A DNA stretch of 64,000 nucleotides, from contig JAHDWK010000002.1 in assembly GCA_023382655.1 (NCBI GenBank), positions 434,001 through 498,000 on the forward strand. Direction: 5' to 3'. Shown here piece after piece: positions 44,686 to 53,800 of this stretch (position 1 is the stretch's first letter; each line of letters begins with the position of its first letter). This DNA comes from Anaerolineae bacterium. GTDB taxonomy: Bacteria > Chloroflexota > Anaerolineae > Promineifilales > Promineifilaceae. The position numbers and the translations under genes are program-made. Below the pieces are notes generated by a model. The model ran no database searches. It worked only from the letters and a program-made list of their open reading frames with translations, and had not been told where the DNA came from.

Positions 44686-44714
44686 ATTATCTTTAAGTTC
44701 TAATGAAGTGTCAA
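44686..44714 (-). promoter_or_regulatory. Near-consensus promoter for the small RiPP-like gene
   Basis: On the minus strand TTGACA (44709-44714) and GATAAT (44686-44691) are exactly 17 bp apart. The start of transcription would be near 44679, giving an AT-rich leader of about 110 nt before the ATG. The rest of the 312-bp gap to 44882 holds the nrdJ terminator and repeat. Confidence 0.7.
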
Positions 44715-44775
44715 CCATGCCTTGCCCTTACTTTTTAAGGCACATAGCTTACAAGAATCCTGGCTATTGCCGGTC

Positions 44776-44811
44776 AAAAAAGAAAAGCGGCTGACCGAAA
44801 GGCCAGCCGCT
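44776..44811 (-). terminator. Rho-independent terminator after nrdJ
   Basis: AGCGGCTG (44786-44793) pairs with CAGCCGCT (44804-44811); on the minus strand the stem is followed by a T-rich run (plus-strand AAAAAAGAAAA at 44776-44786). It separates nrdJ from the small RiPP-like gene. Confidence 0.85.
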
Positions 44812-44833
44812 TACAAATGGTTCAGATTTGTAA

Positions 44834-44851
44834 TAACGGCTTCAGCCGGTT
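44834..44851. repeat. TAACGGCTTCAGCCGGTT repeat, copy 2
   Basis: This 18-mer equals the minus-strand core of 969-986. A partial second half, GCTAAAGCAGTTACTAC (44859-44874), follows toward nrdJ, so the element is an imperfect inverted pair in the nrdJ 3' region. Confidence 0.55.
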
Positions 44852-44882
44852 ATTCTCGCTAAAGCAGTTACTACAAAACGGT

Positions 44883-47213
44883 TTATATATCGCAATTACC
44901 GGCCAGACAGGCCAGTTCTTGGGCGGCTGTGGTTAAATCCTCTTCTTCATACCGGTAAATCTTGGAAAAATCAATGTCCGGGAATTTGGCCGCCAGTTGC
45001 TCATACGTTTCCTGGTCAATTTCTACGTAAGGCATCTGGTCGTATTGGGCATCGAAGGCGGGCAGGAAGGCCATGCCGCCAATTTTGTCCTGGTGTTCCC
45101 ATACCCAGCGGATGATGTCCAACACTTCGTTGGGCTGGTAGGTGATGGTGACGCTGGGGTTGTGTTCCGTGTAATGGATTTTATTTTGCAGCCAGAATTC
45201 ACATTGTTCCAGGGCGGTGCGGTCGTTGCGGGTCACGGCCGTAGCCGGCGACTTCACCGGGAAATGCACCACCCAGGTAATGGCCGAATCCCGTGTTTGC
45301 CCATTTTCCGGGTCCAACGGCGCGCCCGCATCTTGCAGCACTTTGAACACCGGCGAATGAGAGCCTACACGCACATTGCGGATGTAATAAGGCGCCCACC
45401 GCGCATGTAGCCCGGACGAGGAATCCACCAACTGCGATGAATTCCCTGATGGTTTGACGCACGTCACCGAAGCCGATTGCTTGATGCCCAACAGTTCGGC
45501 ATAAACGCGGTTGGTTTCCACAGCCACGTCGCGCAAGCGCGCTTGCACGTCCGGCTGCTGCACGGTCAGGCTGTCCATCTGTCCATTCAGGTCTACGCCC
45601 AACAGCCGTTCCTCCTCGCAGTTTTGTTGCCATTCGTGGCGCAGGCCGGGGAAGTAGGTGGCCATAGATTGGATGGTGCCGATAATGGCGGCCAGTTCCA
45701 CCTTATCACGCAGGCTTTCGTAAGTGTCGTCGGCGCGGGCAATAGCGCTGGTGAGGTTGCAGAATTGGTACGGCCGAAGCAAAATTTCACCGCATGGATT
45801 CGTGCCGAACTCGGCCTCCTGCCGCCGCACCGGGCGGTTTCCCACAGCCGCACGCCGGTTAAAGATGCCCGGTTCGCCTCGCCCAGATTCCACCATGTCC
45901 AGCACAAAGCGGGTGATTTCTGCCTGGCTCAATTCGCGGCTGGGCCAGACGGCGCTGTTGTTGGCGTTCCAACGCTGGCTGTTGTTACGCCAGAAGTCGC
46001 CATCTTTGCAGTGGCGCATCTCCAGATCATCATAGTCAAAGAGGGAGATCATGGCCGTGCGGCGCACGCCGCCGGAAACGGCCGCATTACCGACGGCACA
46101 CATGATGTCATGGGCGTCTAACGGCCGTAAAAAACTCCCCTGCCGCGCAATAATCCGCCCCCGCGCAAACTCCAGCATTTGCCGCAGCGGTTCCGGGCCG
46201 GAAGCCCGCCCCCCTTTCACCCGCAGCGGCATACCCGCCGGCCGCACTTCGGAGAAATCAAACTTCACATCTTCGCCATTGAACCAGGTTGTCAGACCGG
46301 CACGTAGCGCATCTGCCCAGCCTTCGGAGGTGTCCTTGACTACTAATGTGGGCGCGGGTTTACCGGTTTGCCGGGCGATGCGCGGGAACTGCTCCACGTA
46401 TTGCCGCTCCACGGAAAAACCAACACCGCAGCCGCTCATGGAGATGATGAGCGCCTCCACGAAGGAATCAATGCTGTCTACGGGCATGTAGGAGCAGTTG
46501 TAGATGGCGATGTTGTTGCGGCGGGCCGCCGGGCCGGCCATAGCCAGCAGGCGCATGGAGGGCATTACTTTCATTTCCAAAATGCCCTGGCGGATGCGGT
46601 CATATACGGTGGCGGGCAGGCGATAGTCCGACAATTCGCGCAAATAATCCACGGCCCGGTTCACCGTTTCCAGCCACGTTTCGCGGCGGCCCAGTTCGTA
46701 ATTAAAGCGGGAGTATTTGTCATAGAATTGGAATTTTTGCAGTTGGGTGGGGAAATACGGGTCAGATTCGGCAAAAGCGTCGCGCACTTCGGCCGGGACG
46801 GGGCGTTTGGCGCGAATTTTGGCATGTTCGGCGCGGTAGAGGATGTAATGTTTGGCGGCTTCATATTCACCGGCCGCTTGCAGCACCATTTCCACAATGT
46901 CTTGCACCCCCTCCACAGTGGGCAGGTCGAATTTGGCGGCGACCACGTTCACGACCTGGTGGGTGATGTCGTCAATGGAAGTTTTGGGTTCCCGCCCCAG
47001 GCTGGCAAAACAGCGTTCCAGGGCATTATGGATGAGTTGATCATCAAAGGGGACGATACGGCCGTCGCGCTTCACAATGCTCGTCGGCACCGCTACCTTG
47101 AAATAAATGCTGTCCGCGCCCCACTCATGTTTGCCATTTTTGGCATGAGTGCCATTGTTTGGCGGCGTAGCCGTTTTGAGTGCCTGAACTTGCACATTTT
47201 GCGTATCTGACAT
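44883..47213 (-). CDS. nrdJ: Adenosylcobalamin-dependent ribonucleotide reductase (monomeric class II)
   Basis: This 776-residue enzyme makes deoxynucleotides using B12. An N-terminal ATP-cone (about 42-135, IVKRDGRIVPFDDQLIHNAL) is followed by the ten-stranded barrel. The redox Cys is in IAIYNCSYMP, the thiyl Cys in GTNPCGEI and its partner 11 residues later in QFCNL, the same spacing as C408/C419 in the Lactobacillus enzyme. The C-terminal shuttle pair is CLAGNC. Length fits the RTPR-like monomer plus ATP-cone. It follows nrdR by 92 nt and is probably co-regulated. Confidence 0.94.
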   Translation of the reverse strand: MSDTQNVQVQALKTATPPNNGTHAKNGKHEWGADSIYFKVAVPTSIVKRDGRIVPFDDQLIHNALERCFASLGREPKTSIDDITHQVVNVVAAKFDLPTVEGVQDIVEMVLQAAGEYEAAKHYILYRAEHAKIRAKRPVPAEVRDAFAESDPYFPTQLQKFQFYDKYSRFNYELGRRETWLETVNRAVDYLRELSDYRLPATVYDRIRQGILEMKVMPSMRLLAMAGPAARRNNIAIYNCSYMPVDSIDSFVEALIISMSGCGVGFSVERQYVEQFPRIARQTGKPAPTLVVKDTSEGWADALRAGLTTWFNGEDVKFDFSEVRPAGMPLRVKGGRASGPEPLRQMLEFARGRIIARQGSFLRPLDAHDIMCAVGNAAVSGGVRRTAMISLFDYDDLEMRHCKDGDFWRNNSQRWNANNSAVWPSRELSQAEITRFVLDMVESGRGEPGIFNRRAAVGNRPVRRQEAEFGTNPCGEILLRPYQFCNLTSAIARADDTYESLRDKVELAAIIGTIQSMATYFPGLRHEWQQNCEEERLLGVDLNGQMDSLTVQQPDVQARLRDVAVETNRVYAELLGIKQSASVTCVKPSGNSSQLVDSSSGLHARWAPYYIRNVRVGSHSPVFKVLQDAGAPLDPENGQTRDSAITWVVHFPVKSPATAVTRNDRTALEQCEFWLQNKIHYTEHNPSVTITYQPNEVLDIIRWVWEHQDKIGGMAFLPAFDAQYDQMPYVEIDQETYEQLAAKFPDIDFSKIYRYEEEDLTTAAQELACLAGNCDI

Positions 47214-47305
47214 TGTTTCCTATCTCCTTATGGTTATGGTTTTACAGAGTGAACAAGGGTGACTTGTTGCTGTGGGTCTGATGGGTTTGGTTGTTGGTTA
47301 TCGGA

Positions 47306-47758
47306 TTATTTGGTGGCGCGCAGCCGGTCTATCTCTTTACGTATTGCTTCCAGGTCATCCAGGTTCATGTAGACGGTGACGTAGCGGATGTAGGCCACCT
47401 CGTCCAATTCTCTCAGCTTTTCAATCACGGAATCGCCCACCAGCTTGCTGGAGACTTCCGCCTTGCCCAACTGCTGCAATTCTGCTTCCACTTCACCGGC
47501 AATACGTTCGATGTCGGCGGCGGCTACGGGGCGTTTGGTGCAGGCGATGCGCAGGCCGCTCATCAGTTTCTCGCGGGAGAACTCTTCACGGGTACCGTCT
47601 TGTTTGATGAGCAGTGGGGTGGCCAGCACCGGCCGTTCATAGGATGTAAAACGCTGTCCACAGTGGTCACACACCCGCCGCCGCCGGGTGCCACCTCGCG
47701 CGTCGTGGCTGGTATCTATGACGTTTGTTTTGGGGTTGTGGCAGTATGGGCAATGCAA
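47306..47758 (-). CDS. nrdR: Ribonucleotide reductase repressor NrdR
   Basis: This 150-residue repressor has an N-terminal zinc ribbon (HCPYCHNP and RRVCDHCGQRF) and an ATP-cone (LIKQDGTREEFSREKLMSGL) that senses ATP versus dATP. I start it at a TTG (codon for MHCPYC) because GGAGG lies 5 nt upstream and NrdR proteins begin right at the ribbon; the longer frame runs back through the promoter and operator. It represses its own gene and, by position, nrdJ. Confidence 0.93.
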   Translation of the reverse strand: MHCPYCHNPKTNVIDTSHDARGGTRRRRVCDHCGQRFTSYERPVLATPLLIKQDGTREEFSREKLMSGLRIACTKRPVAAADIERIAGEVEAELQQLGKAEVSSKLVGDSVIEKLRELDEVAYIRYVTVYMNLDDLEAIRKEIDRLRATK

Positions 47759-47819
47759 AATAGCCTCCGGTTTAAGGCAAACCCAGATATGGAGCGGGTC
47801 TCGTTGAAATGGCAGAAAA

Positions 47820-47866
47820 GTGCCATATATGGTGCTTGTTGCTGCTGAATCCCCCATATTTGGTGC
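47820..47866 (-). promoter_or_regulatory. Tandem NrdR boxes
   Basis: Two similar 16-mers, GTGCCATATATGGTGC (47820-47835) and CCCCCATATTTGGTGC (47851-47866), lie 31 bp apart, three helical turns as usual for NrdR box pairs. Both resemble the AT-centred NrdR consensus. They overlap the transcription start of nrdR. A weak third match, ACCCAGATATGGAGC, lies at 47781-47795. Confidence 0.75.
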
Positions 47867-47876
47867 AACGGCGGGC

Positions 47877-47905
47877 ATTATAACACACGGCCGTACCCCT
47901 GACAA
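47877..47905 (-). promoter_or_regulatory. Strong promoter of nrdR-nrdJ
   Basis: On the minus strand TTGTCA (47900-47905) and TATAAT (47877-47882) are 17 bp apart. The spacer contains ACGGCCGT. Downstream NrdR boxes would block initiation. Confidence 0.75.
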
Positions 47906-48078
47906 CCCGTAATTTCGGCCAATGTTTTTTCTCGCGTAAAAGGGGCGTTAATAGTTGCAGACCCCCACCGGTCTATTCTCTACAAGTCGTGGCACATTTT
48001 TCGCACGGCCGTGATCTTTGGCAGGGGCAGTGGATGGCGGCACGGCCGTATACCCTACGATGTCCCCTCATCACCTCA

Positions 48079-49299
48079 TCACGCAGGCGGCACAGGCACG
48101 GTAAAAGTGGCCGTTGTCCCTTTGCCCGGCGCGCTTTCCAGCCACAGTTTTCCCTGATTAAACTCCACCATCTCCTGGCAAAGAATTAGCCCCAGGCCGG
48201 CGCCTTCCTCTTTGGCCGTACCAATGGTGGTGAAGTGGGCGTCTATTTTGCACAGCTTCTCCAGATCAGACTCCATAATGCCCACCCCCGTATCTGCTAC
48301 CAGCACTTCAATGAACTCCGGTGCAGGCAGATCATACCGCAACTGTGACCGGGCGCTTATAGAGACCCGCCCACCAACCGGCGTAAACTTGATGGCGTTG
48401 GAGAGCAGGTTACGTAAAATCGTTTTGAACATATCGGGGTCGGCATAAGCCACCAGCCCTTCGGCCACCGAAACAGACAATTGAATCCCTTTCAAAGCGG
48501 CGTTGGGAGCAAAAATTTCGGCAGTAGACTGGATGATCTGCGCCAGAGGAATGGTATCGGGACGCGATTCCATAATTCCCCGTTGAATCAAGGACCAACT
48601 GAGCAGATTTTCCAGCAGCCGGTGGGCGCTTTGCGCGGACGAGAAAATGGCCTCGGCTACCTCGGTAATTTCCCCCTCAATCTGATTTTCCGCCAACATC
48701 AATTGCAGCAGTTGGGCATTGCCGATCAGCCCATTAAACGGCGTGCGCAAATCGTGCGACACAATGGAGAAAAAACGATCTTTGCTGGCGTTGAGCGCCG
48801 CCAGGTCTTGCGCTCTGGCCTGTTCCACACTGCGCAGTTTCTTTTCCACCTCATACAGCCGCGCATTTTGGGCGGCCATCTCCTTCAATGTAAGCTGCTG
48901 GTTATACAAATCGAGAAAAACCTGCACTTTGCTCAATAAAATTTCGGGTACAAAGGGCTTGCTCAAAAAATCAACGGCCCCGGCGTCATACCCTTTGCGG
49001 TGGTGGTATTCATCTGAATAGATGGCGCTGACGAAGATGACGGGCAGGTTGGCGGTGGTGGGGTTGCCCCGCAGGAGTTCCACGAGTTCATACCCATCCA
49101 TTTCCGGCATCTGGATGTCCACAATTGCCAGGCAGAACTCATGCTCCAGGGTCAACTCTAATGCCTGGAAGCCAGAGGTGGCCGACATGACGTTTATCTC
49201 CAGCGCCGCCAGCAATTTTTCCAGAGCATAAATGTTCTGTGGTTTGTCATCCACAATAAGCAGTTTGGGATACGCCTGTCGTGCTAGTCGCTCACTCAT
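48079..49299 (-). CDS. Receiver-histidine kinase hybrid
   Basis: This 406-residue protein has an N-terminal receiver (about 12-130; DD in LLIVDDKP, acceptor Asp in LAIVDIQMPEMDG, Lys in FLSKPF), a coiled coil (about 135-170), a HisKA segment with FFSIVSHDLRTPFNG and an ATPase domain with NLLSNAIKFTP, DTGVGI and GAGLGL. The receiver-first order is common in kinases that take phosphate from another hybrid kinase. The start at MSERLARQ overlaps the cheB stop by 8 nt. It is the last gene of the operon from 56022. Confidence 0.93.
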   Translation of the reverse strand: MSERLARQAYPKLLIVDDKPQNIYALEKLLAALEINVMSATSGFQALELTLEHEFCLAIVDIQMPEMDGYELVELLRGNPTTANLPVIFVSAIYSDEYHHRKGYDAGAVDFLSKPFVPEILLSKVQVFLDLYNQQLTLKEMAAQNARLYEVEKKLRSVEQARAQDLAALNASKDRFFSIVSHDLRTPFNGLIGNAQLLQLMLAENQIEGEITEVAEAIFSSAQSAHRLLENLLSWSLIQRGIMESRPDTIPLAQIIQSTAEIFAPNAALKGIQLSVSVAEGLVAYADPDMFKTILRNLLSNAIKFTPVGGRVSISARSQLRYDLPAPEFIEVLVADTGVGIMESDLEKLCKIDAHFTTIGTAKEEGAGLGLILCQEMVEFNQGKLWLESAPGKGTTATFTVPVPPA

Positions 49300-49873
49300 C
49301 AAATACACCTTGCTGGGAAAGTTGGGTCAGACAAGAGGCAATCTGGCTCAAGGATAATACGTTGTCCACCACGTTTTCACGAATTGCGGAGTTGGGCATA
49401 ATGTCTACTTCGGCCGTGGCCGGGTCTTGGGCAATCGTGAAGCCGCCCAACTGTTTGATCTTTTTGAGGCCGGCCGTGCCATCGCTGTTGGCCCCGGTAA
49501 GTAGGACGCCAATTAAACCAGCCTGGTAAACATCAGCGGCCGACTGGAATAAGACATCTATAGACGGCCGTGAATAACACACCTTCTCATCCACCGATAA
49601 CGCCAATGACCGGTCTGGCTCCACCAGCAAATGGTAATTGGCCGGGGCCAGGTAGACGCCCCCCGGCTCAATCGCCTCATTCGCTTCCGCTTCTTTCACC
49701 CGCAAGCGGCAGGACATCTTCAACGTAAATGCCATCAAATCTTCCTCGGCCGGCCACCGGTGCTGCACAATGAGTATCGGCAAGGGAAAGTCAGCCGGTA
49801 ACGGCGCTAAAACTTCTTGCAAAGCCGTCAGACCTCCCGCCGATGCACCCATAACCACAGCCGCATACCGCAT
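49292..49873 (-). CDS. cheB: CheB-type protein-glutamate methylesterase
   Basis: This 193-residue protein is a bare CheB catalytic domain without a receiver. Catalytic Ser is in GASAGG near residue 11, His in IVQHRWP and Asp in LTGANSDGT. It should demethylate Glu residues on a receptor or other partner, reversing CheR. No chemoreceptor gene is in the window, so the target may be the GAF/PAS or coiled-coil part of the neighbouring kinase. Confidence 0.92.
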   Translation of the reverse strand: MRYAAVVMGASAGGLTALQEVLAPLPADFPLPILIVQHRWPAEEDLMAFTLKMSCRLRVKEAEANEAIEPGGVYLAPANYHLLVEPDRSLALSVDEKVCYSRPSIDVLFQSAADVYQAGLIGVLLTGANSDGTAGLKKIKQLGGFTIAQDPATAEVDIMPNSAIRENVVDNVLSLSQIASCLTQLSQQGVFDE

Positions 49874-49889
49874 AATCCCCTACCATTCA

Positions 49890-49921
49890 GACCTGACAGG
49901 TTTCAGAAAACCTGTCAGGTC
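49890..49921. repeat. GACCTGACAGGTTTC hairpin, copy B
   Basis: A 32-bp inverted repeat between cheB and cheR, identical to the core of copy C at 50797-50830. Confidence 0.85.
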
Positions 49922-49931
49922 TCCTGATGGT

Positions 49932-50786
49932 TCAGCTTACAAACTGGTTAACCGAGCCTTTCTCCAATTTCGATTGATAAATTTTTTCCTTCGCTGCATA
50001 TTCGGCAAAACTCTCTTGCACAGCCGAAAATTGCACCGTTTCCTTGCTGCCCAGGCACAGGAATCCGTTGTAACACAGACTATCCCGAAACATCGCCAGC
50101 ACTCGGTTTTGCAACTCCCGGTTAAAATAAATCAACACATTTCGGCATAAAATCAGGTGCATTTCCGCAAATACCCCATCCGTCGCCAGGTTGTGGTTGG
50201 CAAAGGTGATATTTTCTTGCAGCGACTTGTCTAAGATGACCGATTGATACCGGGCATGGTAATAATCGGCCAGCGAATGTTTGCCGCCCGCCTTTTGGTA
50301 ATTGGCGCTGTACTCTTTCAGCCGCTCCGCCGGGTAGATTCTAGCCCTGGCTTTTTCCAATGCCCCGTCATTAAAATCGGTGGCATAAATGCGCGCCCGT
50401 TTGTACAGACTCGCCTCCTGGAGCATGATGGCTAACGAATATACCTCTTCGCCGGTGGCGCAGCCCGCCTGCCAGATATTGATGTAGGGAAAGGTTGCCA
50501 GAAAGGGAAACACACGCTCTTGCAGCGCCCGGAAAAACCACGGGTCTCGAAACATTTCCGTAACCGTGACGGACAGATCGTAAAAGAGCGCCTGGAAAGC
50601 CGGCGGGTTGTGCATGATCGCCGGGATCAGGGCAGAAATGCTGCCAAACTCCGTCTTCGCCAGGTGGTGCAGCAGCCGCCGTTTCATGGACGCCTGATTG
50701 TATTGCCGGAAGTCATACCCATACCGCTGGTAAATGGCTTCAATCAGCAGCTCAATCTCAATCTGTTGGATGGCAACTTGATCCAT
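49932..50786 (-). CDS. cheR: CheR-type glutamate methyltransferase
   Basis: This 284-residue protein has the CheR N-terminal helical domain (YGYDFRQYNQASMKRRLLHH) and the SAM-binding domain with IWQAGCATGEEVYSLAIML, RIYATDFNDGALEKARA and HLILCRNVLIYFNRELQ. It should methylate Glu residues on a signalling partner. It lies between the hybrid kinase and cheB, set off by hairpins on both sides. Confidence 0.94.
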   Translation of the reverse strand: MDQVAIQQIEIELLIEAIYQRYGYDFRQYNQASMKRRLLHHLAKTEFGSISALIPAIMHNPPAFQALFYDLSVTVTEMFRDPWFFRALQERVFPFLATFPYINIWQAGCATGEEVYSLAIMLQEASLYKRARIYATDFNDGALEKARARIYPAERLKEYSANYQKAGGKHSLADYYHARYQSVILDKSLQENITFANHNLATDGVFAEMHLILCRNVLIYFNRELQNRVLAMFRDSLCYNGFLCLGSKETVQFSAVQESFAEYAAKEKIYQSKLEKGSVNQFVS

Positions 50787-50796
50787 TTTCAGCAGC

Positions 50797-50830
50797 AGAC
50801 CTGACAGGTTTCAGAAAACCTGTCAGGTCT
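50797..50830. repeat. GACCTGACAGGTTTC hairpin, copy C
   Basis: A 34-bp inverted repeat (AGACCTGACAGG to CCTGTCAGGTCT) between cheR and the hybrid kinase. Its core equals copy B. Confidence 0.85.
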
Positions 50831-50841
50831 AATCCAGTTCC

Positions 50842-53800
50842 TTATTGATACAGCCAGACCCGTAACATGGAAAACAGACGATCCACATCAATCGGCTTCG
50901 GTAGATAATCATTAGCCCCTGCTTCCAGACACTTTTCCCGATCCCCCTTCATCGCCTTGGCGGTCAGCGCCAGGATGGGCAATGAACCATATTGCGGCAG
51001 CCGCCGAATGTGCCGGGTGGTTTCATAACCATCCATCACCGGCATCATAATGTCCATCAACACCAGGTCTATTGGCTCCTGCTCGAGCAGGTCTAGCGCC
51101 TTTTGCCCGTTGGCGGCAATGCGCACCACAATGCCTTTGTCTGACAGAAGTTTAGACAGGGCGAAGGAGTTGCGCATGTCGTCATCCACGATCAAAATGC
51201 GCTTGCCCTTCAGAATGGTTTCATGGTCATGCAGATGTTTGATGGTCTGCTGCTTTTCGGCGGGCATGTCCGAGACAACCCGGTGCAAAAAGAGTGCGGT
51301 CTCGTCCAACAGCCGCTCTGGGGATTTCACCCCTTTGACGATGATGCTGTCGGCATATTTCATCAATTGGTGGTTCTCTTCCGGCGTCAGGTCGCGCCCG
51401 GTGTACACGATGATAGGGCATTGGGTGTTGGCGCTGGCGCCGTTCATCTGGTTGAGCAGTTCAAAGCCGGTCATATCGGGCAAACTCAAATCTAGGATGA
51501 TGCAGTCAAACCGCTGCGTTTTCATCAGGTCAAGGGCCATCTGCCCATGCTCGGCTTCACTGATCTGCACGTCGCTGCCACCTAACAATTTGACAATGCT
51601 GCGCCGGGAGAGGGGGTCATCTTCCACCAGGAGCAGCGATTTGATCTCTTTGGCGATGAATTTTTCGATCTTGCTGAATACCCCTGCCAGACTTTCCTGA
51701 TTGATCGGTTTGGTCAGGTAGCCCATGGCCCCTTTGTGGTAAGCGTCCAGGACTTCTTCTTCGACGGACATGATATGCACGGGGATGTGGCGCGTAGCCG
51801 GGTCATTTTTCAGTACATCCAATACCTGCCAGCCGCTCATGTCCGGCAGGTTGAGGTCCAGAATGACGGCCTGGGGTTGGTATTCACGCACCAGGGCCAG
51901 CCCGGTAGCGCCATCACCCGCCAGGAGGCATTTGAAGCCGTTTTCCCCGGCGAAGTTGTAGACGATCTTGGCGAACCGGGGGTCGTCTTCGATGAGTAGC
52001 AGGTGTTTGTCGCCGGTTTGGAGGGTGGCGCGGTCATCGGGAAGGAAGGGAGTTGGGGGGGCGGGCGTCGGCGCGGGTGGGGCGTCAGGTACGGCCGTGA
52101 GGGGAGGCAGGGGGGTGGTCACGGCCGTGACCACCACATCTGCCACATTCTCCTGCCGCGTGGTACCAATGGGCAAATACAACGTAAACGTGCTGCCCTG
52201 GCCCCGTTCACTCACCACATCAATCTGCCCGCCCAACTTGGCCGCCAATTCCCGCGAAATGGAAAGACCCAACCCGGTGCCCCCATACTGGCGGCTGGTG
52301 CTGCCGTCCGCCTGCTGGAACGCCTCAAAAACGATTTTCAACTGCTCCGGCGTCATGCCGATGCCCGTATCACGCACCACGATGGCCACAGCCTGGGCCG
52401 GGTCTAGCCCACTGCGCAAAAGCGAGACTTGAGAACCGGGGCGAGCAATTTCCAGGTCAACACTCCCCTGGCTGGTAAACTTAAAGGCATTAGAGAGCAG
52501 GTTCTTGATGATTTGCAGGACGCGCATCCGATCCGTCTCGATGCTGGTCGGGGCGTCGTCGGCCACGTGGATGTTCAGCGCCAGCCCTTTTTCCTCGGCC
52601 ACATGACCAAACTGCGTCCGCACCTGGCTCACCAGGTCGGCTACCGGCAGCGGCTCAAAATTGAAGATCATCTTGCCCGATTCAACTTTGGATAAGTCCA
52701 GAATATCGTTGATCAGATTCAGCAGATCGTGGCCACCGCTGTAAATGATTTTGGCCGATTCCACCTGCTCTTCGTTGAGGTTGCCATCTTTGTTTTCCGC
52801 CAGCAAACCGGCCAAAATGAGCAGGCTGTTTAGCGGGGTGCGCAACTCGTGGGACATGTTGGCCAGAAACTCAGATTTGTATTTGCTGGCCAGCGCCAAT
52901 TCTTCGGCCTTTCTTTCCAGTTCTTGTTGCGCCGTTTTCAAATCCCGGTTTTGTTTGTCCAGCGCCACCTGTTTTTCATAGAGGGCCAGGCTGCTTTCCT
53001 CCAGAGCGGCGGCTTTTTCTTCCAACTGTACATTGGTGGCCTCTAGCTCTTGCTGTTTTTCCTTGAGCTTGGTTTCGGAGGCACGCAGGCTTTCGGTCTG
53101 GGCTTCCAGTTCTTCATTGGCCACGCGCAGTTCTTCGCCTTGCGCTTGCAGCTCTTCGGCCTGCCGTTGGGTTTGCGCCAGCAGTTCGTTGATGCGCGCC
53201 CGCGCCTGCGCCGTGTTGAAGGCGATGCCGACATTGGACATAGCCGTGTTGAGGAAGGTCAATTGGGCTTCCTCGAACTGGGTCAGCGTGCCAATTTCCA
53301 AAACGCCGACCACATGCTCTTCATAGGTGAAGGGTACGACCATGATGTGGCGCGGCGCCATCTGGCCCAGACCGGAACGCACAGTGATGTAATTGTCGGG
53401 CACGGCCGTGATAATTTTAGGCGTCTTTTCCGCAGCCGCCTGCCCTACCAGCCCTTCGCCAAAGCGGAAACGGCCGTGACCCTCCGCCAGACTGTAAGCA
53501 TAACTGCCCGCCAGTTCCAGGTCGTCTGCGTTGGCAATGTAGAGCGCGCCAATGTGCGCCCCCAGGTAGTTGCACAACTGCCGCACGATATTGTTTGCCA
53601 ACGTGGGAATATCTTGCTCCCCGCGTATCTGATTGTTTAGCTCCGCCTGCCCTGTTGTTTGCCACACCTGCACTTCCATCATCTGGCGGGCGGTTTCCGC
53701 TTCTTCGCGGGCGGTTTCTGCTTCTCGCCGGCTGCGTTCGGCCAACTCTTTGGCCTGCTCCGCTTCCTCTTTGGTCTGCACCGTCTGGGTAAACAAAATG

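Noticed and set aside
47214..47305. B12 riboswitch ahead of nrdJ
   Set aside because: Only about 90 nt lie between nrdR and nrdJ and no B12-box sequence is visible.
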